From Bilamarchaeum sp040758595 (GTDB lineage: Archaea; Micrarchaeota; Micrarchaeia; Anstonellales; Bilamarchaeaceae): a stretch of DNA of 53,036 nucleotides. A program made the position numbers and the translations under genes. The notes beneath the pieces were generated by a model, which did no database searches, was not told the origin of the DNA, and was given only the letters and a program-made list of their open reading frames with translations. Where the stretch lies: contig JBFLVJ010000012.1 of the NCBI GenBank assembly GCA_040758595.1, positions 1 to 53,036 of the forward strand, read 5' to 3'. This document shows positions 24,497 to 31,838 of the stretch, piece after piece (position 1 is the first letter of the stretch; each line of letters begins with the position of its first letter).

Positions 24497-25186
24497 ATGG
24501 AGCGCTTCATATTCGCTGTGGATGAGGGCTCCAGGGAGCGGCTCAAAGGGCTCGCCCTCGGATACCTCCTTTTCACGGACGTCAGGAACGAGAAGGCCAA
24601 CGCCGTGGTGGGTTCCACGATGGAGGCCACATGCAACGCAATGAAGGCCAAGTTCAAGGACCAGGAGGCCATCCTGGAGGATACCATAATCCTGGCCACC
24701 CGGAAGCTCTTCTCCAGCATAGGCCGCGACCCGACAAAGGAACGCCCCTCCGGGGAGGCGCTCATCCGACGTGTGGTCATTGGCAAGGGCATCTACCGCA
24801 TCAGCGCGGTGGTGGATATAAACAACATCGTCTCGCTTCTCACAGGTTTCCCGTGCGGCGTCTATGATGCTGGTAAGATAGAAGGCAGTGAGATAACCGT
24901 GCTGCTGGGCGCTCCGGGGACGGAATATGAAGGTCTCGGGGGAAGGCCGGTGGAAGCGGCCAACCGCTTGCTTACCGCCGACCAGAAATCGATTTTCGGA
25001 GGCCCGACAGCGGACTCGGCCCGCACCCAGGTGACCGCAGAGACGAAATCCGTCCTCATGCTCATCTACTGCCCGCCAGGGATAGAACTGCCCATGCTCA
25101 AGGCCACTCTCGAGAAAGCAAGCAAGCTGATGGGACATGGCACCGGCGCCAAAGAAGCTCACCGTGGCATCTTCGTCGTGGAATGA
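24497..25186 (+). CDS. Solo B3/B4 domain protein (tRNA-editing-like)
   Basis: 229 aa, matches the free-standing B3/B4 fold of PheRS beta (COG3382). Recognisable segments are GEALIRRVVIGKGIYRISAVVDINNIVSLLTGFPCGVYDAGKI, LGAPGTEYEGLGGRPVEAANRLLTADQKSIFGGPTADSARTQVT, and a C-terminal YCPPGIE. Family members are thought to act as trans-editing factors or on tRNA/amino acid adducts; the substrate here is not known. It starts 5 bases after the thiolase stop, and pheT, which carries the same fold, lies on the other side of thiolase. Confidence 0.85.
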   Translation: MERFIFAVDEGSRERLKGLALGYLLFTDVRNEKANAVVGSTMEATCNAMKAKFKDQEAILEDTIILATRKLFSSIGRDPTKERPSGEALIRRVVIGKGIYRISAVVDINNIVSLLTGFPCGVYDAGKIEGSEITVLLGAPGTEYEGLGGRPVEAANRLLTADQKSIFGGPTADSARTQVTAETKSVLMLIYCPPGIELPMLKATLEKASKLMGHGTGAKEAHRGIFVVE

Positions 25187-25191
25187 ACCGT

Positions 25192-25638
25192 TTATCTTCT
25201 GGCGAAGAAAAGAGTCCCTGCCACAAGCAGGATGAGCCCTGCGCTAGAGCCCGGGCATTGTTGTGTAATCTCGCCGCATTTCACCGCAGCATCCCGGACG
25301 CAGACATCTGCGGCCGCATAGCAGACCGAGACCGAGCCTTCGGCGCAATCCTCCCGGTCATTGCCGCTGGAATACTGGGCCGTGCAGCTCCTGAGCTCGG
25401 AGGCGCACGCATCCACCTTCGGGCACTCTCCCGCGGCATACTTGCCGGACATTATCGGATAGCTGGTGCTCACGCAGGTCGTGCCGGACGCCTGATATCC
25501 CTGCTGGCAGGACCTGTCAATCTTGCCGCTATCATCGAAAGAGCATGATGCGCACGCCTTGTTGTATGCGTCAAGAGCGCAGCCTGCGAAGGCTGCCCCG
25601 GCCAAAACGAACAGTATCGCGAGTATCCGGATTTTCAT
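25192..25638 (-). CDS. Cys-rich secreted protein with C-terminal anchor
   Basis: 148 aa from MKIRILAILFVLAGAAFAGC, a signal peptide with lipobox-like FAGC. The mature part has more than a dozen Cys, probably in disulfides (CASCSFD, CQQGYQ, CAEGSVSVCYAAADVCVRDAAVKCGE). The tail is motif CPGSS, then a hydrophobic helix (AGLILLVAGTLFF), then ARR. This is the tripartite order of sorting signals, here probably a surface anchor. No family recognised. Convergent with the B3/B4 gene. Confidence 0.65.
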   Translation of the reverse strand: MKIRILAILFVLAGAAFAGCALDAYNKACASCSFDDSGKIDRSCQQGYQASGTTCVSTSYPIMSGKYAAGECPKVDACASELRSCTAQYSSGNDREDCAEGSVSVCYAAADVCVRDAAVKCGEITQQCPGSSAGLILLVAGTLFFARR

Positions 25639-25702
25639 AGCAATCACTGCGGCATCTAAGATTAATAAAAACAAACCGCCGGGTCGCCCGGCCAGAAAAG
25701 AA

Positions 25703-26134
25703 TCAGTTCCTGACCTTGGCGACCATGACCTGCTTGGCCTTGGTGCCGATCATCTTCACTTGGGGCTTGCATCCGCTCGCCCTGGTGTAGAGCACCCCGT
25801 GCCAGTCCTGCAGGCCGAACTTCTGATCCAGCATCTCGACGACTCTTTTGTCATCGAACGGTTTGCATGAATAGAGGTCGAAATACAGTTCATTGCTTCC
25901 GTCCTTGTGAGCGAAGAAGTGCAATGAGCAGTGGCTGGTGGTGATCATCTGGACGAAGCTCTGTCCGGGGAAATCAAGATCCTCGGCGTCAGCCCAGTTG
26001 AGCGGGCCCAACGGCTTCATGTTGATGGCCTTTAGCAACCTATCCACAAAACGCTGGGCTTCGTCCTTCGGCAGTGCCTTAAAACTAGGAGCGATCCGTG
26101 CGTTCACCGTTATATGGATGTGTTCCAGTTTCAT
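25703..26134 (-). CDS. S-adenosylmethionine decarboxylase-like (SpeD)
   Basis: 143 aa. The block MITTSHCSLHFF...LYFDLYSC aligns by eye with the pyruvoyl-enzyme core of AdoMet decarboxylase (..SESHxxIHT...DxFTC). The Ser that becomes pyruvoyl, the His five residues on, and the catalytic Cys all have equivalents. The residue before the cleaved Ser is Thr instead of the usual Glu, and the N-terminal 60 residues are atypical. SpeD homologues have been reported to switch substrate to ornithine or arginine, so the substrate is open. Probably polyamine synthesis. Confidence 0.65.
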   Translation of the reverse strand: MKLEHIHITVNARIAPSFKALPKDEAQRFVDRLLKAINMKPLGPLNWADAEDLDFPGQSFVQMITTSHCSLHFFAHKDGSNELYFDLYSCKPFDDKRVVEMLDQKFGLQDWHGVLYTRASGCKPQVKMIGTKAKQVMVAKVRN

Positions 26135-26401
26135 CTTGGGTCTGTTTTCTCCTTATTTTTTTGTTGTTCAGATTCTTTCGGAAAAAATTTTATAAAGCTA
26201 TTCCCGTTTTCCTGTGTTTTCGGCCATTTTCGGCCCGCAAATCGCTTGCCGGTCCGTGAAAAAACCAAAAGCACGATTCATATTTTATGCGGCATTAAGC
26301 TTAAAAACTTATTCAACCACCTTTTCCAACTCGGCCCCCCTGTGCAACGTTTATATTTACTAGTAACGCATATCATTCAACGCGGGAGAGGGGCAAGCAA
26401 T
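26135..26401. other. AT-rich divergent promoter region
   Basis: 267 bases between divergent starts. It holds ATTTTATAAAGC near 26185-26196 (possible TATA for the SpeD-like gene, which also has AAGGAG before its ATG) and TTTATATT at 26350-26357 for the pentose phosphate operon, whose first gene has GGGAGAGGGG before its ATG. No gene seen. Confidence 0.45.
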
Positions 26402-27049
26402 ATGGAGCCAGAGGTAATACCAGCAATCCTAGTCAAGACCCGAGCCGAGCTCATAGAGCGCATCGGCCAGGTGCTCGGCCGCGTCAAGGAGATCCAGCTG
26501 GATATCATGGACGGGGTCTTCGTCCCGAACAAGACGCTCGGCATGGAATCCCTCAAAGACCTCCCAGACGCCCGCTACGAATTCCATTGGATGGTCAAGG
26601 ATCCCGAGAACTGGATCCCGGCCATCTCCGGACCGCACATGCACCTCGTCCATGTGGAGACGATCACGGATTTCTCGCGCATAGAAGCGGCGGTCAAGAA
26701 ATCCGGCGGCAGGCTCGGCCTTGCCATCAACCCTGAGACTCCTCTGGAAAGGCTCCTTCCATACGTAGATAAAGCAAAGCGTGTTCTAGTCATGACCGTC
26801 CGCCCCGGCTTCTCAGGACAGAAGTATATCTATGAGATGGAACACAAGGTCAGGAAGCTGCGTGAACTGTATCCTTCGCTTGACATCGAGGTGGATGGCG
26901 GGGTCAACAACGAGACCGGACCCCACGCATATTCAAGCGGCGCCAATATCCTGGCGGCCGCAAGCGCCATATTCTCCTCGAAAGATATCGATGGCGCGAT
27001 AGCAGAACTGAAGAAGCGCGCTATCAAGGGCTGTTCCCATGGAAACTGA
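26402..27049 (+). CDS. rpe: Ribulose-phosphate 3-epimerase
   Basis: 215 aa TIM barrel that interconverts ribulose-5-P and xylulose-5-P. Metal/catalytic residues are in IQLDIMDGVFVPN (the family has HxDxMDG) and in the late EVDGGVNNET. The barrel core shows VHVET, LAINPETPLE and MTVRPGFSGQKY, and the phosphate-binding end is SGANILAAASAIF. In the first metal motif the usual His is Gln (IQLDIMDG). First gene of the operon with split transketolase and transaldolase; overlaps the next gene by 11 bases. Confidence 0.92.
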   Translation: MEPEVIPAILVKTRAELIERIGQVLGRVKEIQLDIMDGVFVPNKTLGMESLKDLPDARYEFHWMVKDPENWIPAISGPHMHLVHVETITDFSRIEAAVKKSGGRLGLAINPETPLERLLPYVDKAKRVLVMTVRPGFSGQKYIYEMEHKVRKLRELYPSLDIEVDGGVNNETGPHAYSSGANILAAASAIFSSKDIDGAIAELKKRAIKGCSHGN

Positions 27050-27884
27050 ACACAAACGGCTGGAGCTTAGAGCGAATTCCATAAGGCAGAGCATCGTCCG
27101 CATGCTCACCGAGGCCAAGAGCGGCCACCCTGCCGGCTCCTTGGGCATGGCAGACATATTCACGGCGCTATACTTCAAAATCATGAAGCACGACCCATCG
27201 AATCCGTCCATGGCGGAGCGCGACCGGCTCGTGCTCTCAAACGGCCACATATGCCCGGTCCTCTACGCATCCCTCGCCGAAGCGGGTTACTTCCCGAAGG
27301 AAGAACTCATGAGCCTGAGGAAACTCGGCTCGCATCTGCAGGGCCATCCGCATCTGGGCACCGTTCCAGGGGTGGAGAATTCGTCCGGGCCGCTGGGCCA
27401 GGGCATCTCCATGGCGGTCGGCATGGCAATAGTCGCCAAGAGGGAGAAGAAACCCTGGCGCATCTATGCCATACTAGGAGACGGGGAGATAAACGAGGGC
27501 CAGGCCTGGGAGGCCTTCATGCTGGCGGCCAAATACAAGCTCGACAACCTGGTGGCGGTCATCGACCGCAACAACATCCAGATAGACGGCACCAGCGACG
27601 ACGTGCTCCCGCTCGAGCCCCTCACCGAGAAATTCTCCTCATTCGGCTGGAACGCCATCGTGATAGACGGCAACAACATGAACGCCATCCTGCACGCGTT
27701 CTCGATGGCGCAGTCCTGCGAGGACCAGCCGACCATGATAATCGCCAAGACGCTCAGCGGAAAAGGCGTCTCCTACATGGAGGGCAAGTTCGGCTGGCAC
27801 GGCAAGGTGCCCAAGCCAGATGAGGCCGAAGCGGCGCTCAAGGAGCTTGCCGAACAGAGAAAGAGACTGGAGGGATCAGCATGA
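27039..27884 (+). CDS. Transketolase, N-terminal subunit
   Basis: 281 aa thiamine-diphosphate (PP) half of a split transketolase. Motifs: KSGHPAGSLGMADIFTALYF, ENSSGPLGQGISMAVGMAI, and the ThDP motif GDGEINEGQAWEAFMLAAKYKLDNLVAVIDRNN. With the C-terminal subunit it moves two-carbon units between sugar phosphates. Starts within the epimerase gene and ends in an ATGA overlap with its partner, so all three are translationally coupled. Confidence 0.95.
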   Translation: METEHKRLELRANSIRQSIVRMLTEAKSGHPAGSLGMADIFTALYFKIMKHDPSNPSMAERDRLVLSNGHICPVLYASLAEAGYFPKEELMSLRKLGSHLQGHPHLGTVPGVENSSGPLGQGISMAVGMAIVAKREKKPWRIYAILGDGEINEGQAWEAFMLAAKYKLDNLVAVIDRNNIQIDGTSDDVLPLEPLTEKFSSFGWNAIVIDGNNMNAILHAFSMAQSCEDQPTMIIAKTLSGKGVSYMEGKFGWHGKVPKPDEAEAALKELAEQRKRLEGSA

Positions 27885-28939
27885 CGACCCATCACCCAGA
27901 ACACAAAACACATCAACACGGGCACCACGCCTCCGGCACCCAGCACCCAGCAGCCGGCAATGGCATGCATCTCGTTCCGGACATATTCGCAGACACCGTC
28001 CCAAAGAAGCCGAACCGCGACGGCTTCGGCAAGGCGTTGCTGGAGCTGGGGGAGAAGGACCAGAACATCTGGGCCCTTTCAGCCGACGTCTCCGAATCCA
28101 CCCGCACCCACTGGTTCGCCGAGAAGTTCCCGGACCGGTTCGTCCAGGTGGGGGTGGCAGAACAGAACATGGCCGGTGCGGCGGCAGGCATCGCTTCCTG
28201 CGGCAAGAAGGCCTTCATATCAGCCTTCGCGGCATTCTCTCCAGGCCGGAACTTCGACCAGATACGCGTCTCCATCTGCTACAGCAACCTGGATGTCAAG
28301 ATACATGCCTCGCATGCCGGCCTCTCGGTCGGCTCAGACGGCGCATCCCATCAGATGCTGGAGGACCTGGCCATGATGCGAGCCCTTCCGAACATGACCG
28401 TCCTGGTCCCCTGCGACCTTGAGCAGGCCAAGAAGGCGACGCTCGAGAGCGCGAAACTCAAAACTCCATGTTACATCCGCACCTCCCGCGAGAACTATCC
28501 AGTCTTCACGACCTCCGCTACCCCATTCGTCATCGGCAAGGCCAACGTCTACCGAGAAGGCAAGGATGTGGCGATATTCGCCTGCGGCCTCCAGGTCTTC
28601 GAATCGCTCAAGGCGGCAGAAGCTCTCAAGGCCAAGGGCATAGACGCCGCGGTCATCGACATGCACAGCATAAAGCCGATAGACAAAGAAGCCATCGTCA
28701 GGTTCGCCAAGCAGTGCGGCGCCCTCGTGAGTGCCGAGGACCACCAGATAACCGGCGGTTTGGGCGGGGCGATAGCCGAGGTCTTGTGTTCAGAGTTCCC
28801 GGTTCCGTTGCTGAGGGTCGGGGCGAAAGACACCTTCGGGGAGTCTGGCTCGGCGAAAGAACTGTTCAAGAAGTATGGCGTTGATTCGGCGGCGATAGAA
28901 AAGGCTGCTGAACAGGCAATCGGACTTAAACACAGGTGA
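27881..28939 (+). CDS. Transketolase, C-terminal subunit
   Basis: 352 aa. Pyrimidine-binding domain (LSADVSESTRTHWFAEKFPDRFVQVGVAEQNMAGAAAGIA, with the conserved Glu in AEQNM) followed by the transketolase C-terminal domain (DMHSIKPIDKEAIVRFAK, GALVSAEDHQITGGLGGAIAEVL). The ATGA overlap supports ATG 27881. This gives a His-rich, low-complexity N-terminal tail of about 27 residues (HHPEHKTHQHGHH...) not seen in ordinary homologues; a second possible start is ATG 27964 (MHLVPDIF). The tail DNA looks like dispersed-repeat sequence read in frame. Confidence 0.93.
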   Translation: MTTHHPEHKTHQHGHHASGTQHPAAGNGMHLVPDIFADTVPKKPNRDGFGKALLELGEKDQNIWALSADVSESTRTHWFAEKFPDRFVQVGVAEQNMAGAAAGIASCGKKAFISAFAAFSPGRNFDQIRVSICYSNLDVKIHASHAGLSVGSDGASHQMLEDLAMMRALPNMTVLVPCDLEQAKKATLESAKLKTPCYIRTSRENYPVFTTSATPFVIGKANVYREGKDVAIFACGLQVFESLKAAEALKAKGIDAAVIDMHSIKPIDKEAIVRFAKQCGALVSAEDHQITGGLGGAIAEVLCSEFPVPLLRVGAKDTFGESGSAKELFKKYGVDSAAIEKAAEQAIGLKHR

Positions 28940-28943
28940 ATAT

Positions 28944-29264
28944 ATGAAGCTAGGGATAATCATAATCACGGATGACCCTGAAACCGTTTGGAACGCATTC
29001 AGGCTCGCGAACTTCTCTCTGAAGGCCCGGGACGAGGTCAAGGTCTTCCTTGTCGGGAAGGCCGTCGAATACGAGAAGCACAGCACCCAGAAGTTCGACG
29101 CAGTCGGACAGGCGCGGTCTTTCGTGGAAGCAGGCGGAGCCATCCTCGCATGCGGGACGTGCATGGAATCCCGCCATCAGGAAGGGACCGGCATATGCCC
29201 GATCTCCTCGCTAAGAGACCTGTATGGGATTGTCAAAGAGAGCGACAAAGTGGTATCTTTCTAG
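28944..29264 (+). CDS. DsrE-like small sulfur-relay-type protein
   Basis: 106 aa DsrE/DsrF/YchN fold: MKLGIIIITDDPETVWNAFRLANFSLKARDEVKVFLVGKAV is the typical first strand-helix-strand. A Cys-rich loop CGTCMESRHQEGTGICPIS may carry the reactive Cys. Homologues move sulfur or bind small thiol partners; the partner here is unknown. Sits 4 bases after the transketolase C-terminal subunit, in the same operon. Confidence 0.78.
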   Translation: MKLGIIIITDDPETVWNAFRLANFSLKARDEVKVFLVGKAVEYEKHSTQKFDAVGQARSFVEAGGAILACGTCMESRHQEGTGICPISSLRDLYGIVKESDKVVSF

Positions 29265-29272
29265 GCGATGTC

Positions 29273-29385
29273 ATGAAATTCTTCATGGACATGGCGGATG
29301 CGAAAGCGATAAGGGGGCGGTGGGGCAGGGCGTGTGCGGTGGCATGACTGCAACCCCGTCGCGGAGAATCCATGAAGGCTCGTCG
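29273..29385 (+). pseudogene. Decayed duplicate of transaldolase 5' end
   Basis: The DNA from 29273 closely follows the start of the intact transaldolase at 30038: ATGAAATTCTTCATGGACA, then GC(G/A)GATG-GAAGCGATAAGG type matches, then a shifted match to the segment encoding GVTTNPSLIMKSG (ACTGCAACCCCGTCG...ATCCATGAAG). Small deletions break the frame after about 24 codons. It ends where the AbrB/VapC module begins, so the module sits between a dead copy and the live copy of the same gene. Confidence 0.7.
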
Positions 29386-29410
29386 AAGGCCGGCCGCGCC
29401 TCTGTCATGT

Positions 29411-29450
29411 CCTTTTATTAAATCTTCTATTAAACAATATTTAATCGGTG
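29411..29450 (+). promoter_or_regulatory. Promoter/operator of the AbrB-VapC module
   Basis: Very AT-rich with repeated ATTAAATC, TATTAAAC and ATTTAATCGGTGATTTAA units. One TATA-like box (29428-29436) is about 25 bases before ATG 29456. GGTGA at 29447-29451 can serve as ribosome-binding site. The repeated half-sites suit autoregulation by the AbrB protein. Confidence 0.5.
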
Positions 29451-29455
29451 ATTTA

Positions 29456-29653
29456 ATGGGATTCATCTCAAAAGCTGTGGGTGTGGGCGGCTCCATCATG
29501 GTCACCATACCTAAACAGATAGTCGAGATGCTCAACATCCGCCCCAATGAGCAGGTCGAACTGGAGGTCAAGAAAGTCCCGAAAAGCGGGTTCGGCCTTT
29601 ATCGCGGCATCGGAAAGTTCACAAAGGAAGACGAGTTGCAGCTCAATGACTAG
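29456..29653 (+). CDS. AbrB-family antitoxin/regulator
   Basis: 65 aa swapped-hairpin AbrB/SpoVT DNA-binding fold: KAVGVGGSIMVTIPKQIVEMLNIRPNEQVELEVKKV is the standard motif. It probably neutralises the VapC toxin and represses its own promoter. The vapC ATG lies inside the antitoxin end (8-base overlap), the usual toxin-antitoxin order. The longer frame upstream runs through the promoter and the transaldolase remnant and is rejected. Confidence 0.88.
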   Translation: MGFISKAVGVGGSIMVTIPKQIVEMLNIRPNEQVELEVKKVPKSGFGLYRGIGKFTKEDELQLND

Positions 29654-30029
29654 GTACATCATCGACAGCTACGCCTGGATAGAGTACTTCGATGGCAGCA
29701 GCGCAGGCGAGAAGGTGAAGCGGCTGCTCGAAACCAGCGAATGCTTCACATCCAGCCTGTCCATCGCCGAAGTCACGATAAAGCTGCTGAAAAAAGGGAT
29801 GGATCCCTCCGAGGGCTACGGCTTGGTGTGCTCCCTGTCCAAAGAGCTTCCTGTCACAAATGCCATCTCGTTCGAGGCAGGCAAGGTCTATGTCGAGAAA
29901 AGGAAAAAGCTCAAAGACATAGGCATCGTAGATGTGATCATAATGGTGCAGGCAAGAGAAGCCGGGCTTGCCGTCTTGACAGGGGACCGCGAGCATTTCG
30001 CAGGAGAGAAAAACGTGGTATTCATCTAG
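29646..30029 (+). CDS. vapC: VapC-type PIN-domain toxin
   Basis: 127 aa PIN ribonuclease. Acidic metal ligands are visible: Asp in YIIDSYAWIEYF, Glu in LSIAEVTIK, Asp in GIVDVIIMVQAREAGLAVLTGDREHF. Likely cleaves tRNA or rRNA when freed from its antitoxin. It ends 8 bases before transaldolase, so the module is embedded in the pentose phosphate operon and may share its transcript. Confidence 0.9.
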   Translation: MTRYIIDSYAWIEYFDGSSAGEKVKRLLETSECFTSSLSIAEVTIKLLKKGMDPSEGYGLVCSLSKELPVTNAISFEAGKVYVEKRKKLKDIGIVDVIIMVQAREAGLAVLTGDREHFAGEKNVVFI

Positions 30030-30037
30030 GTGGAAAT

Positions 30038-30682
30038 ATGAAATTCTTCATGGACACGGCAGATGTGGAAGCGATAAGGAAGGCGGTCGAGCTGAACATG
30101 TGCGATGGGGTCACCACGAACCCGTCGCTCATCATGAAGTCCGGCAAGGACCAGAAGACTGCCATCAAGGACATCGCCAAGCTCGTCAAGGGCCCGATCA
30201 GCGTGGAAGGCATCGCCGACGACGCCGAGGGCATGATAAAAGAGGCCGAAGAGTTCGTGAAGTGGGCCCCGAACGTGGTCGTCAAGATACCAATGACCAA
30301 AGAGGGCATAAAGGCGGTGAGCTCCCTCTCAAAGAAGGGCGTCAAGACCAACGTCACCCTCGTATTCTCCCCATCGCAGGCCCTGCTCGCAGCCAAGGCC
30401 GGAGCCGCCTACGTCTCGCCTTTCGTCGGCAGACTGGACGACATATCCGAAGACGGCATGAGGCTCATCCGCGACGTCATGGACATATTCTATGCCTATG
30501 ACATCAAGACCGAAGTGATCGTCGCCTCCATCCGCCACCCGTTGCACTTGGTGGAATCGGCCAAGATGGGCGCCCACATCGCCACCATGCCGGCAGATGT
30601 CTTCGAGAAGATGTTCAGGCACCCCCTCACAGACAAGGGCATAGAGCAGTTCAAGGCCGACCACGCCAAGACCAAGAGATAG
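30038..30682 (+). CDS. tal: Transaldolase (short TalB/MipB-type)
   Basis: 214 aa, the usual size of the small transaldolase family. Moves a three-carbon unit between sugar phosphates. Signatures: MKFFMDTADVEAIRKAVEL, DGVTTNPSLIMKSG, Schiff-base Lys in NVVVKIPMTKEG, NVTLVFSPSQALLAAKAGAAYVSPFVGRLDDI, and the C-terminal HIATMPADVFEKMFRHPLTDKG. GGTGG ribosome-binding site just upstream. With the epimerase and split transketolase it completes the carbon-rearranging branch of the pentose phosphate pathway. Confidence 0.96.
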   Translation: MKFFMDTADVEAIRKAVELNMCDGVTTNPSLIMKSGKDQKTAIKDIAKLVKGPISVEGIADDAEGMIKEAEEFVKWAPNVVVKIPMTKEGIKAVSSLSKKGVKTNVTLVFSPSQALLAAKAGAAYVSPFVGRLDDISEDGMRLIRDVMDIFYAYDIKTEVIVASIRHPLHLVESAKMGAHIATMPADVFEKMFRHPLTDKGIEQFKADHAKTKR

Positions 30683-30727
30683 CAGGTTTTTATTGAGTCC
30701 ATACAAAAAGGATATCGAGGTTTTCAC

Positions 30728-31126
30728 ATGAAAGAATCCATCCCGCTCAACTGGAGGCGCATCCCTGAGAGGTACCGCCTCATCGGCACAAGGTGCGAGA
30801 ATTGCAAGAAGGCTTACTTCCCGAGGCGCCCCATCTGCTCCCATTGCAGGCGCAAGGGCAAGGTCGTGGACCTTGAGTTCTCAGGCAAAGGCCGCGTCCA
30901 CTCGTTCACAGAGGTCTCCTCGCCGCCAGAGGGCTTCGAGGACCAGGTCCCATACATCCTGGCGGTCATAGAACTGGAGGAAGGGGCGAAACTCACCGGC
31001 CAGATAGTAGACGCCCACAAGGAGGATGTCGAGATCGGCACGCCTGTCGAGCGCGTCTTCCGCGTCATCCAGCGCGACGATCCCGAGGGCCTCATCCACT
31101 ACGGCTTCAAGTTCCGCCTGGTCTGA
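30728..31126 (+). CDS. DUF35 zinc-ribbon/OB-fold protein
   Basis: 132 aa. A zinc ribbon (CENCKKAYFPRRPICSHCRRKG, two CxxC pairs) is followed by an OB fold (GRVHSFTEVSSPPEGFEDQVPYILAVIELEEGAKLTGQIVD). This family forms the scaffold of the archaeal thiolase/HMG-CoA synthase complex that channels acetoacetyl-CoA. Here it lies about 6 kb from the thiolase gene (23.3-24.5 kb) rather than beside it; the pairing is inference. Confidence 0.88.
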   Translation: MKESIPLNWRRIPERYRLIGTRCENCKKAYFPRRPICSHCRRKGKVVDLEFSGKGRVHSFTEVSSPPEGFEDQVPYILAVIELEEGAKLTGQIVDAHKEDVEIGTPVERVFRVIQRDDPEGLIHYGFKFRLV

Positions 31127-31130
31127 TGCG

Positions 31131-31838
31131 ATGCATTTCGTCAACCTCCTCCTATCAGCAGCCCTTTTCGTCTCCGGAGCCTACATAGGTTTCCGCGGCT
31201 ACGAGCGGCTCAAGAGCGCTTCTGCATCCAACGTCCATACCGGATCGCCCCGCGCCCAATTCCCGCTCGATAGCGCCCTAACAAGGCAAAGCTGCATCTA
31301 CAGCCATCTGGTGATCGAATACTTCCACAACCGCATCACCCCCGGGGCGGTCAGCGCCCCCTCTGGATGGGTAAGCGCGATGGATCTGAAGCGCAAGTCC
31401 CCCTTCAGGCTTGGTGATGCGTCGTTCGATATAAGCGGCTCGGATATAGACGCAAAGCCGGTCCAGGTCGCCGGCTATATCGAGCGCAGCGTTGGTGCCC
31501 TGGATGATTTCATGAGGTGGAGCGCTATCGCGTCCGCCAACCGCCCCCTGGACCCCGCTATAGTCTCGAACCTCCTGGTTTTGCCGGAAGTCAAGAGCAG
31601 GCTGGCACCCCACCTGAAGAAGATATTGCGCATAACCGAGACCTTCATCCCGGAAGACTCGGAGGTGTTCGTGCTCGCCAATCCGCCCAAGACGCAGCAT
31701 GCGGCAGCTCCGGCGATACTCATATCCACCTCTTCAGGCGCCAAGGCGTTAGCGGATCTAACGCGCACCGCCAATATGGGCATCGGCCTTGGCATCGCGC
31801 TGATTGTCGTCGCGATTGCGATAATCCTATTCTTCTGA
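31131..31838 (+). CDS. GIDE/MUL1-like membrane protein
   Basis: 235 aa. An N-terminal transmembrane helix (VNLLLSAALFVSGAYIGFRGY) and a C-terminal one (MGIGLGIALIVVAIAIILFF) flank a soluble domain. That domain has RQSCIYSHLVIEYFHN, SPFRLGDASFDISGSDIDAKPV and ETFIPEDSEVFVLANP, like the GIDE/BAM domain that precedes the RING finger in mitochondrial MUL1. There is no RING here, so no ligase activity is implied. Function in archaea unknown. 4 bases after the DUF35 gene; overlaps the convergent Nudix-like gene. Confidence 0.7.
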   Translation: MHFVNLLLSAALFVSGAYIGFRGYERLKSASASNVHTGSPRAQFPLDSALTRQSCIYSHLVIEYFHNRITPGAVSAPSGWVSAMDLKRKSPFRLGDASFDISGSDIDAKPVQVAGYIERSVGALDDFMRWSAIASANRPLDPAIVSNLLVLPEVKSRLAPHLKKILRITETFIPEDSEVFVLANPPKTQHAAAPAILISTSSGAKALADLTRTANMGIGLGIALIVVAIAIILFF

